Origin: Telluria sp042683405
Lineage (GTDB): Bacteria; Pseudomonadota; Gammaproteobacteria; Burkholderiales; Burkholderiaceae_D
DNA length: 64,000 nucleotides
Assembly: GCF_042683405.1 (NCBI RefSeq)
Contig: NZ_JBHUJS010000001.1
Span: forward strand, 310,001 to 374,000
Direction of reading: 5' to 3'
The translations under genes were made by a program, and so were the position numbers. Below are positions 44,695-54,808 of the stretch, one piece after another (the stretch's first letter is position 1; each line of letters starts with the position of its first letter). Below the pieces are notes generated by a model that ran no database searches, had not been told where the DNA came from, and saw only the letters and a list, made by a program, of their open reading frames with translations.

Positions 44695-44725
44695 GCTGGT
44701 TCTTGATCCGAGCCAGCCGCGCCAC
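44695..44725 (+). repeat. partial duplicate of the tRNA-Arg 3' end (attR-like)
   Basis: GCTGGTTC, an inserted TT, GATCC, one mismatch, then AGCCAGCCGCGCCAC repeats tRNA-Arg positions 43996-44024. The last 15 bases are identical. The copy lies three bases after the stop of the exported hypothetical gene. The segment between the tRNA and this copy is about 670 bp. Such direct repeats of a tRNA 3' end mark tyrosine-recombinase integration, but no integrase is present. Confidence 0.75.
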
Positions 44726-44826
44726 GCGATCATCATCATTCCGACAACTTCCGCTCCTGCCTCGCGCCGCCGGAAAGCGTATATTCCAGCACATGGGATA
44801 CCTTTGGCCTCAGCACGGGAGTGCAG

Positions 44827-46083
44827 ATGTCGATTGGCGAAAAACTCGGCAGGATCAGGCATAAAGGCCGCGCGGCCGCACTGGCGCTGGCGTTGCTGCT
44901 GGGAGGCGCATACGCCGCGCGCCCGCTGCTGTTCGGGCCCGAGGTCAGGGTCTATCCGGTGGAGCGGCGCGAGCTGGTGCAGACGGTGGTGGCAACCGGC
45001 CGCGTCGAGACGCCGCTGCGGGTCGACATCGGCAGCCAGGTGACCGGCGCGATCGCGGCCATTCCAGTGGCCGAGGGGCAGGCGGTGAAGAAGGGCCAGG
45101 TCCTGATCGAACTCGAGCACGACGAGGCGCGCGCTGCAGTGGAGCAGGCGCGCGCTGCCGTGAGCCAGGCGCAGGCGCGCTTGCTGCAGGTGCAGCAGCT
45201 CGGTTTGCCGGTTGCCGAGCAGGCGCTGCGCCAGGCCGAGACCAATCTCGGCAACGCGCGCCGGCAGTATGAGCGCAGTCAGCAACTGTTCGCCCAGGGC
45301 TACGTCGGCCAGGCCGCCCTCGACGAGGCCCAGCGCAGCCTGGCGGTGGCGGAGAGCCAGGCCGCCAGCGCGCGCGCGCAGGCACGCAGCATGGCCGGGG
45401 ACGGCAGCGACGTGCTGATCGCGCGCGCCAACCTGGCGCAGGCCCGTGCCGCGCTGCAGATGGCCAGGGTCAAGCTCGGCTATACCACCATCGTGGCGCC
45501 CGTCGACGGCGTGCTGATCGCCCGCAACGCCGAGCGTGGCGACGTGGTCCAGCCGGGCAAGGTGCTGATGGTGCTCTCGCCGCGCGGCCGCACCCAGCTG
45601 GTGGTCGACATCGATGAAAAAAACATCGCGCTGCTGCGCATCGGCCAGAAGGCGCTGGCCTCGGCCGATGCGTATCCGGCAGGACGCTTTGCCGCGCGCC
45701 TGGCCTATGTGAACCCGGCGGTCGATCCGCAGCGCGGCTCGGTCGAGGTCAAGTTCGACGTCGACAAGCCGCCGCCCTACCTGCGCCAGGACATGACGGT
45801 GTCGGTCGATATCGAGGTCGCGCGGCGCGCGAACGCGGTGGTGGTGCCGACCGAGACGCTGCGCGACAGCGCCGGGCGCGAGCCCTGGGTGCTGAAGCTC
45901 GACGGCCGCAGGCTGCGGCGCCAGCCGGTGACGACCGGCGTGAGCGGCTCGGGGAATACCGAAATCATCGCCGGCCTGAAGCCGGGCGACCTGGTGGCGC
46001 CGGCGGCCAATGCCGCGCTGGCCGATGGCAGCCGGATCCGGCCGGTCCGGTCGGCGCCCAACGAGCGCCGGCGGGGAGGGTGA
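44827..46083 (+). CDS. MacA-like membrane-fusion adaptor of an ABC exporter
   Basis: This 418-residue periplasmic adaptor has an N-terminal anchor (AAALALALLLGGAYAARPLLF). The lipoyl halves (VTGAIAAIPVAEGQAVKKGQVLIELE and TTIVAPVDGVLIARNAERGDVV) flank a long helical hairpin (about 105-215) rich in Ala, Gln and Arg. A beta-barrel and membrane-proximal domain end at about 400. The order adaptor, permease, ATPase with no gaps is that of MacAB-like or DevBCA-like exporters. I start at MSIGEKLG, with GGGAG upstream, rather than a GTG two codons earlier. It is the first gene of the second export operon in the window. Confidence 0.9.
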   Translation: MSIGEKLGRIRHKGRAAALALALLLGGAYAARPLLFGPEVRVYPVERRELVQTVVATGRVETPLRVDIGSQVTGAIAAIPVAEGQAVKKGQVLIELEHDEARAAVEQARAAVSQAQARLLQVQQLGLPVAEQALRQAETNLGNARRQYERSQQLFAQGYVGQAALDEAQRSLAVAESQAASARAQARSMAGDGSDVLIARANLAQARAALQMARVKLGYTTIVAPVDGVLIARNAERGDVVQPGKVLMVLSPRGRTQLVVDIDEKNIALLRIGQKALASADAYPAGRFAARLAYVNPAVDPQRGSVEVKFDVDKPPPYLRQDMTVSVDIEVARRANAVVVPTETLRDSAGREPWVLKLDGRRLRRQPVTTGVSGSGNTEIIAGLKPGDLVAPAANAALADGSRIRPVRSAPNERRRGG

Positions 46084-46084
46084 G

Positions 46085-47302
46085 ATGCCGTTCGAATGGA
46101 TCGCGGCGGTCCGCTTCCTGCGCGAGGGCAGGATGCAGTCGCTGTTCATCATCGTCGCCGCCGCGATCGGCGTGGCGGTCATCGTGTTCATGTCGGCGCT
46201 GTTGACCGGGATGCAGGGGAACCTGTTCCGCCGCGTGCTGAGTTCGCAGCCGCACATCGTGCTCGAACGGCCGCAGGAGGCGGCGCGCCCGCTGCGCCAG
46301 CCGGAGCACGGACAGGCCGGCGCCGCCATCCTGCAGGTGCCGTCGCCGCGCCCGGACGTGATCGACCAGTGGCAGAAGGTGCGCGACGAGGTGCGCCTGC
46401 GCAGCGACATCCTGGCGGTGGCGCCCACCGTCAGCGGTCCGGCGTTCGTGGTGCGCGGCGCCAGCAGCCAGTCGGTCTCGGTGACCGGCATCGACCCCGA
46501 GCAGTACGCCCGCATCGTGCCGCTGCCGGAAAAGATCGTGGCCGGCAGCTACCGCATGACCACCACCGACGTGCTGATCGGCCAGACGCTGGCCAGCGAC
46601 CTGGGCCTGCGGCTGGGCGACAAGCTGCGCCTGCAGGCGGCGGCCGGCCGCGCCGTCACGCTGAACATCTCCGGCATCGTCGACCTGGGCAGCCGCGGCG
46701 CCAACCAGCGCGCCATCTACGTGCTGCTGGCGACCGCGCAAAACTTGCTGGGGCTGACCGGCGGCGTCTCCAGCATCAACCTGACCGTGCCCGACCCGTT
46801 CGACGCCGAGATCATCGCGCGCTCGGTGGCCAACCAGACCGGGCTGGAGGCGCTCAGCTGGATAGCCAGCAACAACCAGTTCTTCCTCGGCCTGAACGCG
46901 CAAAAGATCACCAGCCAGGCGATCCGCGTGTTCGTCGGACTGTCGGTGGCGGCCGGGATCGCGAGCGTGCTGGTGGTGTCGGTGGTGCAGCGCTCCAAGG
47001 AGATCGGAATCCTGCGCGCGATGGGCGGCTCGCGCGGCCAGGTCATGCGCGTATTCCTGCTGCAGGGGGCGATCGTCGGCCTGCTCGGCTCGGTTGCCGG
47101 CTCGGCCATGGCGACGCTGCTGGTGGCAGCCTGGCGGATGCTGGCCAGGAATCCGGACGGCACGCCGATGTTCGCGCTCCAGATCAGCCCGGGCCTGTAC
47201 CTGCTGACGGCGCTGCTGGCCACCCTTACCGGCCTGGTGGCGGCGGTCACGCCGGCGTTGCGCGCGGCCCGGATGCTACCGGTGGAGGCGATCCGTGGCT
47301 GA
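46085..47302 (+). CDS. FtsX-domain ABC exporter permease
   Basis: This 405-residue permease has a single FtsX core. One helix lies near 20-45, a periplasmic MacB-PCD-like domain spans about 50-270, and three C-terminal helices lie at about 285-400. VQRSKEIGILRAMGGSRGQVMRVFLLQGAIVGLLGS marks the coupling region. It probably dimerises, unlike the fused 801-residue permease near 9 kb. MPFEWIAAVRFLREGRMQSLFIIVAA is the usual DevC-type N terminus. It starts one base after the adaptor stop and overlaps the ATPase by 8 bp. Confidence 0.9.
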   Translation: MPFEWIAAVRFLREGRMQSLFIIVAAAIGVAVIVFMSALLTGMQGNLFRRVLSSQPHIVLERPQEAARPLRQPEHGQAGAAILQVPSPRPDVIDQWQKVRDEVRLRSDILAVAPTVSGPAFVVRGASSQSVSVTGIDPEQYARIVPLPEKIVAGSYRMTTTDVLIGQTLASDLGLRLGDKLRLQAAAGRAVTLNISGIVDLGSRGANQRAIYVLLATAQNLLGLTGGVSSINLTVPDPFDAEIIARSVANQTGLEALSWIASNNQFFLGLNAQKITSQAIRVFVGLSVAAGIASVLVVSVVQRSKEIGILRAMGGSRGQVMRVFLLQGAIVGLLGSVAGSAMATLLVAAWRMLARNPDGTPMFALQISPGLYLLTALLATLTGLVAAVTPALRAARMLPVEAIRG

Positions 47303-47978
47303 GGACGTGCTGCGCCTGGAAGGCATCACCAAGTCGTACGGCGTGGGCACGCCGGCGGCCACCGAGGTATTGCACGGGATCGACCTGCGCCTGCCGCACG
47401 GCGCGTTCGTCGCCCTGATGGGGCCGTCCGGTTCCGGCAAGAGCACCTTATTGAACATCATCGGCCTGCTGGACCGGCCCAGCGGGGGCAGGCTGTTCAT
47501 CGACGGCCACGACACGGCCACGCTCGATGACGACGCGCTGACCCGGATGCGCGGGCACAGCATCGGTTTCGTATTCCAGTACCACTACCTGATCTCCGCC
47601 TTCACCGCGCTCGAGAACGTGATGATGCCCGAGCTGCTCGAGCGCGGGCGCCCCGACCAGGCCATGCGCGAACATGCGCTGCAGCTGCTCGAGCATGTCG
47701 GGCTGGCAGAGTGGCGCGACCACCTGGCCAACAACCTGTCCGGCGGGCAGCAGCAGCGGGTGGCGATCGCGCGCGCGCTGGCGCTCAACCCGCCGCTGGT
47801 GCTGGCGGACGAGCCGACCGGCAACCTCGATACCAAGTCCGCCGCCGCCGTGTTCGACCTGATGCGCCGCGTCAGCGCCGAGAACGGCACCGCCTTCCTG
47901 TTCGTGACCCACAACATGGCGCTCGCGCAGCGCTGCGACCGCATCGTGGAACTGGTGGACGGGCGCATCGTGGCCTGA
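47295..47978 (+). CDS. ABC exporter ATPase, MacB/LolD/DevA group
   Basis: This 227-residue ATPase has Walker A GPSGSGKST, Q loop FVFQYHYLISAFTALENVMMP, signature LSGGQQQR, Walker B VLADEPTGNLD and the switch His in FVTHN. Translation starts at a GTG inside the permease gene (8-bp overlap), so it is translationally coupled. It powers the adaptor-permease complex just upstream. The gene ends 134 bp before the exopolysaccharide dehydrogenase. Whether the export set serves the polysaccharide system is not evident. Confidence 0.93.
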   Translation: MAEDVLRLEGITKSYGVGTPAATEVLHGIDLRLPHGAFVALMGPSGSGKSTLLNIIGLLDRPSGGRLFIDGHDTATLDDDALTRMRGHSIGFVFQYHYLISAFTALENVMMPELLERGRPDQAMREHALQLLEHVGLAEWRDHLANNLSGGQQQRVAIARALALNPPLVLADEPTGNLDTKSAAAVFDLMRRVSAENGTAFLFVTHNMALAQRCDRIVELVDGRIVA

Positions 47979-48007
47979 GTCTCCCGGCGCGACCTTGCGC
48001 GAGCGCA

Positions 48008-48023
48008 GGGTCCGGATCCGGCC
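48008..48023. promoter_or_regulatory. palindrome matching the 13.1-kb operator core
   Basis: GGGTCCGGATCCGGCC shares the 12-base core GTCCGGATCCGG with the perfect operator at 13105-13120. It lies 51 bp upstream of a candidate sigma-54 promoter, a spacing similar to the 41 bp at the first site. This is suggestive only; a short GC-rich palindrome could recur by chance. Confidence 0.35.
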
Positions 48024-48073
48024 GCGTTTGTGGTAGCTCATTAGCCTGCGCTCTCCATGGCCGAGAATCGACG

Positions 48074-48089
48074 AGGCACGTTGCGTGCA
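48074..48089 (+). promoter_or_regulatory. candidate sigma-54 promoter of the EPS dehydrogenase operon
   Basis: AGGCACGTTGCGTGCA keeps the invariant GG and GC 12 bp apart and matches TGGCACG-n4-TTGCA except at two flanking positions. Predicted transcription would begin near 48100, leaving only about 13 bases of leader. The first gene of the operon follows at 48113, and its last gene encodes PrsK, a kinase whose usual partner is a sigma-54 activator. Confidence 0.45.
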
Positions 48090-48112
48090 TTTCTCGTTGA
48101 CGGGGGCGGCGC

Positions 48113-49398
<1,286 letters not shown>

Positions 49399-49402
<4 letters not shown>

Positions 49403-50439
49403 ACAGCCGCCTCGCCCGGCGGTACGGCTACATCCGGCGCGAGCTGGAAGGGCGCCGCTACCACTGGCTGGTCACGGGGGCGGCCGGCTTCATCGGCTCC
49501 AATCTCGTGGAGGCGCTGCTGGCGCTGGACCAGCGCGTGACGGGGCTGGACAATTTTGCGACCGGCTACCGCCACAACCTGGAGCAGGTGCGCGCGGCGA
49601 CGGGCGAAGCGCAATGGGCCGGATTCCGCTTCATCGAAGGCGACATCCGGTCGCTGGAGGACTGCAGGGCAGCTTGCGAGGGTGTGGAGATCGTGCTGCA
49701 CCAGGCCGCGCTGGGGTCGGTCGCGCGTTCGATCGAGGACCCCATCGCCACCAACGCCACGAACGTGGGCGGCTTCGTCAACATGCTGGCCAGCGCGCGC
49801 GACGCGGGCGTGCGCCGCTTCGTGTACGCGGCATCGAGCTCCACCTACGGCGACCATCCCGGCCTGCCCAAGGTCGAACAGCTGATCGGCCGGCCGCTGT
49901 CGCCGTACGCCGTCACCAAGTACGTCAACGAACTGTATGCGGACGTGTTCCACCGCTGTTATGGCATAGATACGGTCGGCCTGCGCTATTTCAACGTGTT
50001 CGGCCAGCGCCAGGACCCGGACGGCGCCTATGCCGCGGTCATTCCGCAGTGGCTGGCGGCGATGATCGGCCGGCGCGAGGTGGTCATCAACGGCGATGGC
50101 GAAACCAGCCGCGATTTCTGCTACATCGACAACGTGGTACAGGCCAACCTGCTGGCGGCCACCGTGCACTCGCCGGACGCGCTGAACCAGGTGTACAACA
50201 TCGCGCTGGGCGAGCGCACCACGCTGCTGGAACTGTATGAGCTGATGCGCGAGCTGCTGGCGCGGCGCATGCCGCATGCGGCGACGCACAGTCCGCGCTT
50301 CGGCCCCTTCCGCGCGGGCGACGTGCGTCACTCGCAGGCCGACATCTCCAAGGCGCAGGCGCTGCTCGGCTACGCGCCCACCTACCACCTCAGGGACGGG
50401 CTGCACGAAGCGCTGGACTGGTACGTGCGCCATCTATGA
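49399..50439 (+). CDS. UDP-N-acetylglucosamine(-uronate) 4-epimerase, WbpP/TviC-like
   Basis: This 346-residue extended short-chain dehydrogenase has the NAD loop TGAAGFIGSN (26-35) and the catalytic Ser region AASSSTYGDHPGLPK, with Tyr170 and Lys174 in YAVTKYVNELYADVF. Long stretches (GLDNFATGY, LHQAALGSV, RYFNVFGQRQDPDGAYAAVIPQW, NGDGETSRDFCYIDN) are those of Pseudomonas WbpP and the Vi-antigen enzyme TviC. These interconvert UDP-GlcNAc(A) and UDP-GalNAc(A). Translation begins at a GTG overlapping the dehydrogenase stop (GTGA), and the end overlaps prsK by four bases. With the dehydrogenase it should make an aminouronic-acid nucleotide sugar for the exopolysaccharide. Confidence 0.93.
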
Positions 50440-52484
50440 ACCCGGTCGCGGGATGGAGCTACGGTAGCGCCGCGCTGGCGTTCCTGCTGCTCGCCGCCGC
50501 AGTGGCGACGGTCTGGCGCGGCCGCCCGCACGGCCGCATGCTCGCCCTTGCCTGCATGTGCACCTGCGCCTGGGCTGCCGCCTGCGCTGCGGCGGCGCTG
50601 CTGGGCGCGCCGTGGACGGCCGTGGCGGACCTGCTCGAAGCGGTACGCGGCGCGGCCTGGACTGCCTTCCTCTTCATCCTGCTGGGCTACCGTGGCGAGC
50701 AGCGGGGCATCCTGATCCCGGTGGCCGCCGCGTATGCGCTGTACGCGCTGGCGGCGGGACTGCGCGAGGTGAGCGAGCCGGTGGCGCAGCTGGCCGGGAC
50801 CCAGGCGCTGGTGCTGGCGCGCTTGGGATTCGCCGTGCTGGGCATGCTGCTGGTGGAGCACCTGTACCGCAACAAGACCGCGCAGCAGCGGTGGGCGATC
50901 AAGTTTGCCTGCATGGCGATCCTGGCGATGTTCGTGTTCGACTTCTACATGTACAGCGACGCGGCATTGCTGCGCGGGGTGAATCCGGACATCTGGGCGG
51001 CGCGCGGCTTCGGCGCGGCCCTGTGCGCGCCGCTGCTCGCGATCTCGGTCGCGCGCAGCGCGTCGTGGTCGACCGGCCTGTCGGTGTCGCGCAGCATGCT
51101 GTTCCACTCCGCGGCGCTGGCCGGTTGCGCGGTCTACCTGCTGCTGATGGGGACCGCGGGCTACTTCCTGCGCTATTTCGGCGGGCGCTGGGGGCCGGTG
51201 ATGCAGCTGGCGTTCCTGTTCGGCGCCGGGGTCCTGCTGGCCGTGATCCTGTTTTCGGGCTCGTTCCGCGCCTGGCTCAAGGTCTTCATCAGCAAGCACT
51301 TCTACACCTACCACTATGACTACCGCGAAGAGTGGATGCGCCTGACGCGCGCCTTGTCCGAGCACGGGCACGGTGTCGCGGAACGCGCGATCCATGCGCT
51401 CGGCGCGCTGGTCGAAAGTCCGGGCGGCGCCTTGTGGGTTCGCCGCGATGACAGCAGGTTCGAGCTGGCGGCGCACATCAACACCACGCCCGCGCAGGAG
51501 GCGCTGCCTGCTGGCGATCCGCTGTGTATGTTCCTGGAGGCGCGCCAGTGGGTGGTCGACCTGCGCGAGCTGGCGGCCTCGCCGGGCGCGTACGACGGCC
51601 TCGCGATTCCGGCGGCGATCGCTGCCCTGCCTCGCGCCCGACTGGTCGTGCCGCTGGTGCTGCACGGGCGCCTGGCCGGCTTCATGCTGCTGCTGGAGCC
51701 GCGCAGCAGGATCGCGCTGAACTGGGAGGTGATCGACCTGCTCAAGATTGCGGGCAGCCAGGCCGCCAGCCACCTGGCGCAGCAGGAGGCGGCCGATGCG
51801 CTGATGGTGGCGCGCCAGTTCGAATCGTTCAACCGGATGTCCACCTTTATCGTGCATGACCTCAAGAACCTGGTCTCGCAGTTGTCGCTGCTCAGTTCCA
51901 ATGCGCAGACGCACAGCGCCAATCCGGAGTTCCAGCGCGATATGGCCGAGACGGTCGCGCATTCGGTGCGCAAGATGAAGCTGCTGCTGCAAAGGCTGAG
52001 CCGCGGGGGCGCGCTGGAACGAACCGGCCCGCTGTCGATGGCGGAACTGCTCGGGCGCGCGGTGGCGCTCAAGGCGGCCTTCGAGCCGCGTCCCGTGCTG
52101 GCCTGCGAAGGCGACGCGGCAGTGCTGGCCGATGCCGAACGGCTGGAGCGGGTGGTCGGCCACCTGATCCAGAATGCCATCGAGGCGACGCCCAAGGAGG
52201 GCAGGGTGGCGGTGAGCCTGCGCACGGCCGGTGGCGAAGCGCTGGTGGAGGTGACGGATACCGGGGCCGGGATGAGCGAGGAATTCATTCGCGAGCGCCT
52301 GTTCAAGCCGTTCGAAAGCACCAAGGCTGCGGGCATGGGCATCGGCGCGTTCGAAAGCCGGGAGTACATCCGCGAGCTGGGCGGCCGCCTGGAGGTGTCG
52401 AGCCAGCCGCTGTGCGGCACTACTTTCCGGATTGCGCTGCCCTTGCACGAGGCTGGCCGGATCGGCGGGGCGGACGCGGCGTAG
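50436..52484 (+). CDS. prsK: exosortase-A/PEP-CTERM-system sensor histidine kinase PrsK
   Basis: The protein has 682 residues. The first 290 residues contain about nine membrane helices, a rare layout typical of PrsK. A GAF-like region (about 320-450) is followed by phospho-acceptor His474 in FIVHDLKNLVSQLSLL and an ATPase domain with HLIQNAIEATP, DTGAGMS, LFKPFESTK and GMGIGAF. PrsK is known as the kinase for the sigma-54 regulator PrsR in exosortase-associated polysaccharide systems. Here prsR does not follow. The next gene is convergent and overlaps prsK by 65 bp. The start overlaps the epimerase stop as ATGA. Confidence 0.93.
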   Translation: MNPVAGWSYGSAALAFLLLAAAVATVWRGRPHGRMLALACMCTCAWAAACAAAALLGAPWTAVADLLEAVRGAAWTAFLFILLGYRGEQRGILIPVAAAYALYALAAGLREVSEPVAQLAGTQALVLARLGFAVLGMLLVEHLYRNKTAQQRWAIKFACMAILAMFVFDFYMYSDAALLRGVNPDIWAARGFGAALCAPLLAISVARSASWSTGLSVSRSMLFHSAALAGCAVYLLLMGTAGYFLRYFGGRWGPVMQLAFLFGAGVLLAVILFSGSFRAWLKVFISKHFYTYHYDYREEWMRLTRALSEHGHGVAERAIHALGALVESPGGALWVRRDDSRFELAAHINTTPAQEALPAGDPLCMFLEARQWVVDLRELAASPGAYDGLAIPAAIAALPRARLVVPLVLHGRLAGFMLLLEPRSRIALNWEVIDLLKIAGSQAASHLAQQEAADALMVARQFESFNRMSTFIVHDLKNLVSQLSLLSSNAQTHSANPEFQRDMAETVAHSVRKMKLLLQRLSRGGALERTGPLSMAELLGRAVALKAAFEPRPVLACEGDAAVLADAERLERVVGHLIQNAIEATPKEGRVAVSLRTAGGEALVEVTDTGAGMSEEFIRERLFKPFESTKAAGMGIGAFESREYIRELGGRLEVSSQPLCGTTFRIALPLHEAGRIGGADAA

Positions 52485-54804
52485 CACAGGCAACGATCAG
52501 CACCAGGAAGAACGCCAGCGTCAGGCGCGGCACGTCGAACAGGCTGTCGAACAGGCCGACCATCAGGAATCCGGTGAGCGCGGCAACGTACACCAGGGCG
52601 CTGGCGTCACCCCGCAGCGCGCGTCGCGCGAGCACGCCTGCGGCGGTGATGAGTACGAAGACCGCCGCCGCCAGCCCCACCCAGCCCATCTCGAACACGA
52701 TATGCACCACGACGTTCTTGGCGTGCCACGGCAGGTGGCTGCGGTCGCTGCTGAAGAACCAGCCTTCATTCGCGCGCGAGAACGCGCCGTTGCGCACCAG
52801 TTCCTCGCGCGTGGACAGGTCGACCAGGCTCACGTTGTCAATATCGATGCCGCCTTCGGACCCGGCGGCCGCCAGTTCCAGCTGGGTGGGCGGCTGCAGG
52901 ATTCCGATGGAAGGATTGGCCGGGACCGCGCGCAGGATCACGCTGTAGTGCCGCCACTCGTCGCCCGGCGGGCCGAGCCGGATGTGCGCGGCGGAGCAGT
53001 TCTGCGGGTACAGCAGCCAGCGCTCGCACACGGCCGCCTGCAGGACGGCTTTGGCGCTGTTGCGGCGGACATCGGCGCTGAACAGGTAGCGGCCACCGGC
53101 TGGCGCATCCACGCGCTGCAGGATGCGCAGCGCCTCCCCGTAGCCGGCCTGGTAGCGGGCGACGCCCAAGCGCAGGAAGCGGTTGGCATCGCCGGTATCG
53201 ACAAAGCTGAACCTGCCCGGCGTCTCGCCGGCGCTGTTGCGCCAGTAGTAGGCCTCGGGATAGCTGCCAAGTCCCATGCCGAACAGGGAAGTGGCCGGAT
53301 CGCGGTCCATCATCGCCAGCGAACCGGTCCAGTGCCGCACGCGCACGTCCAGGTCGCCGGCGGTGGTGGCGAAGCGGGTGCCGAGGTAGTAGCTGGCGGC
53401 GGCCGGTATCAGCGTGGCCAGCACGACGGCAAAGAACAGGGTGGCGGTGATGGCCGCGCGCGGCTGCCACAGGGTACGAGGCGTCATCTGGCTCACCGCC
53501 ACGATCGTGACCGCCAGCGCCGCCACCGCCAGCGCAGGGGGCGCGGCATCCGGACCGCCCCAGTGGTGGGCGACTGCCGCCGCGCCGACTGCCAGCGCGG
53601 CAAACGCGGCCACCGGCAGCGCCGCGCCGTTCCTGCTGCGCGCCCCATACAGCAGCGGCGCTCCCGCGCCGAATGCGAGCGCCGAGACTGCAACGGCGAT
53701 GTAGGAGCCTTTTTCCAGCAGCGCCGCCAGCATGCCCGCCGCCAGCACTCCGGCGACGGCGGCCCCCGGCGCGGCGAGGCGCGCCGGGCTGGCCGAGAGA
53801 ATCATGGCCGCGACCATCAACGTAATCGATGCGCCCAGACCGCGGTAGCCGGAAGTGGCGAATACCCTGAACAACACCGTCGCCGTCAGTGCCAGCAGAC
53901 CCGCTGCCAGCAGCAGGGCGCGAACGTCGAAGGCGCCGCGCCGCAGGCGATGCGCGGCAGCCAGGCCGCCGGCAGCCAGGGCCGCGCCGGCGAAGGCCAG
54001 GTACATGTCGCGCGAGAAGATCGCGAAGCTGGCGTAGCAGCCGAGCAGCAGCAGTCCCAGCGCCGCCAGATGCCGCAGCCGCGCGCCGGGAGCACCCAGC
54101 CACAGGCCGATGAACGGTAGCGAGAGCGCTAGGTAGGCATCGAGCGCGGCGCCGCCCGTGTGCATCGACGAGAACGGGCCGGTGGGGCGGTAGTCGGCCG
54201 CGAAATTGAGCAGGCCGGGGAACATGGCGCGCTCCCACACCACGGTGAGCGCCGTCATGCCCATCCCCGCCAGCATGCCGGGGACGAACCAGGCGCCGAC
54301 GCTGTGCATGCCGTCACCTGCGGTGCGCAGGAACAGCGGCAGCAGGATCACGGCCCAGGCAAAGCCGGAATACACGCGCAGGGCGTTCCACGAGCTGAAG
54401 TAGCCGGCGAAGGCGTTGGCGTCCGCGGGCTGCAGCGGAAGCAGTCCTGCCGCCATGCTCGCGGTCCATGCGGCGGCGAAGAGCGCGAGCGCGACTGCCA
54501 CCGGGCGCGGCAGCATCGCCTTTGGCGCATCGCGCGCGGTGCGCAGGTAGCCGACGGCGGCGGTGGCGAGCAGCAGCAGGTCGATCTCGCCCAGGTAGAA
54601 CCAGCCGGTGTGCGGTGCGGCGTCGAACACCGGCAGCAGGGCGGGCACGGCGAACAGCCATGCGCGCGGGCGCCACCAGATCAGCAGCGCGTAACCGCCG
54701 AGCGCGGGCCAGACGATGAGCGGGTCGGCCGGGTAATGTGCCGCTGCGATGAGCAGGCAGGCCAGCAGGGCCAGGCCGGCGATCCGGAGCGCGGCAGGGC
54801 CCAT
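52420..54804 (-). CDS. O-antigen ligase/polymerase-like membrane protein with periplasmic insert
   Basis: This 794-residue integral membrane protein has about twelve helices in the first 530 residues. A non-membrane segment of about 210 residues (about 535-720) follows, then two or three final helices. The helix-loop-helix layout and GMGLGSYPEAYYWRN fit O-antigen ligase (Wzy_C) proteins. The insert ends with DIDNVSLVDLSTREELVRNGAFSRANEGWFFSSD, a pattern of carbohydrate-binding beta-sandwich modules. It should transfer or polymerise undecaprenyl-linked glycans on the periplasmic face. I start at MGPAALRIAGLA, four bases after the glycosyltransferase stop. Its last 65 bp overlap prsK on the other strand. 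Confidence 0.85.
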   Translation of the reverse strand: MGPAALRIAGLALLACLLIAAAHYPADPLIVWPALGGYALLIWWRPRAWLFAVPALLPVFDAAPHTGWFYLGEIDLLLLATAAVGYLRTARDAPKAMLPRPVAVALALFAAAWTASMAAGLLPLQPADANAFAGYFSSWNALRVYSGFAWAVILLPLFLRTAGDGMHSVGAWFVPGMLAGMGMTALTVVWERAMFPGLLNFAADYRPTGPFSSMHTGGAALDAYLALSLPFIGLWLGAPGARLRHLAALGLLLLGCYASFAIFSRDMYLAFAGAALAAGGLAAAHRLRRGAFDVRALLLAAGLLALTATVLFRVFATSGYRGLGASITLMVAAMILSASPARLAAPGAAVAGVLAAGMLAALLEKGSYIAVAVSALAFGAGAPLLYGARSRNGAALPVAAFAALAVGAAAVAHHWGGPDAAPPALAVAALAVTIVAVSQMTPRTLWQPRAAITATLFFAVVLATLIPAAASYYLGTRFATTAGDLDVRVRHWTGSLAMMDRDPATSLFGMGLGSYPEAYYWRNSAGETPGRFSFVDTGDANRFLRLGVARYQAGYGEALRILQRVDAPAGGRYLFSADVRRNSAKAVLQAAVCERWLLYPQNCSAAHIRLGPPGDEWRHYSVILRAVPANPSIGILQPPTQLELAAAGSEGGIDIDNVSLVDLSTREELVRNGAFSRANEGWFFSSDRSHLPWHAKNVVVHIVFEMGWVGLAAAVFVLITAAGVLARRALRGDASALVYVAALTGFLMVGLFDSLFDVPRLTLAFFLVLIVACATPRPPRRSGQPRARAAQSGK

Positions 54805-54808
54805 GGCA

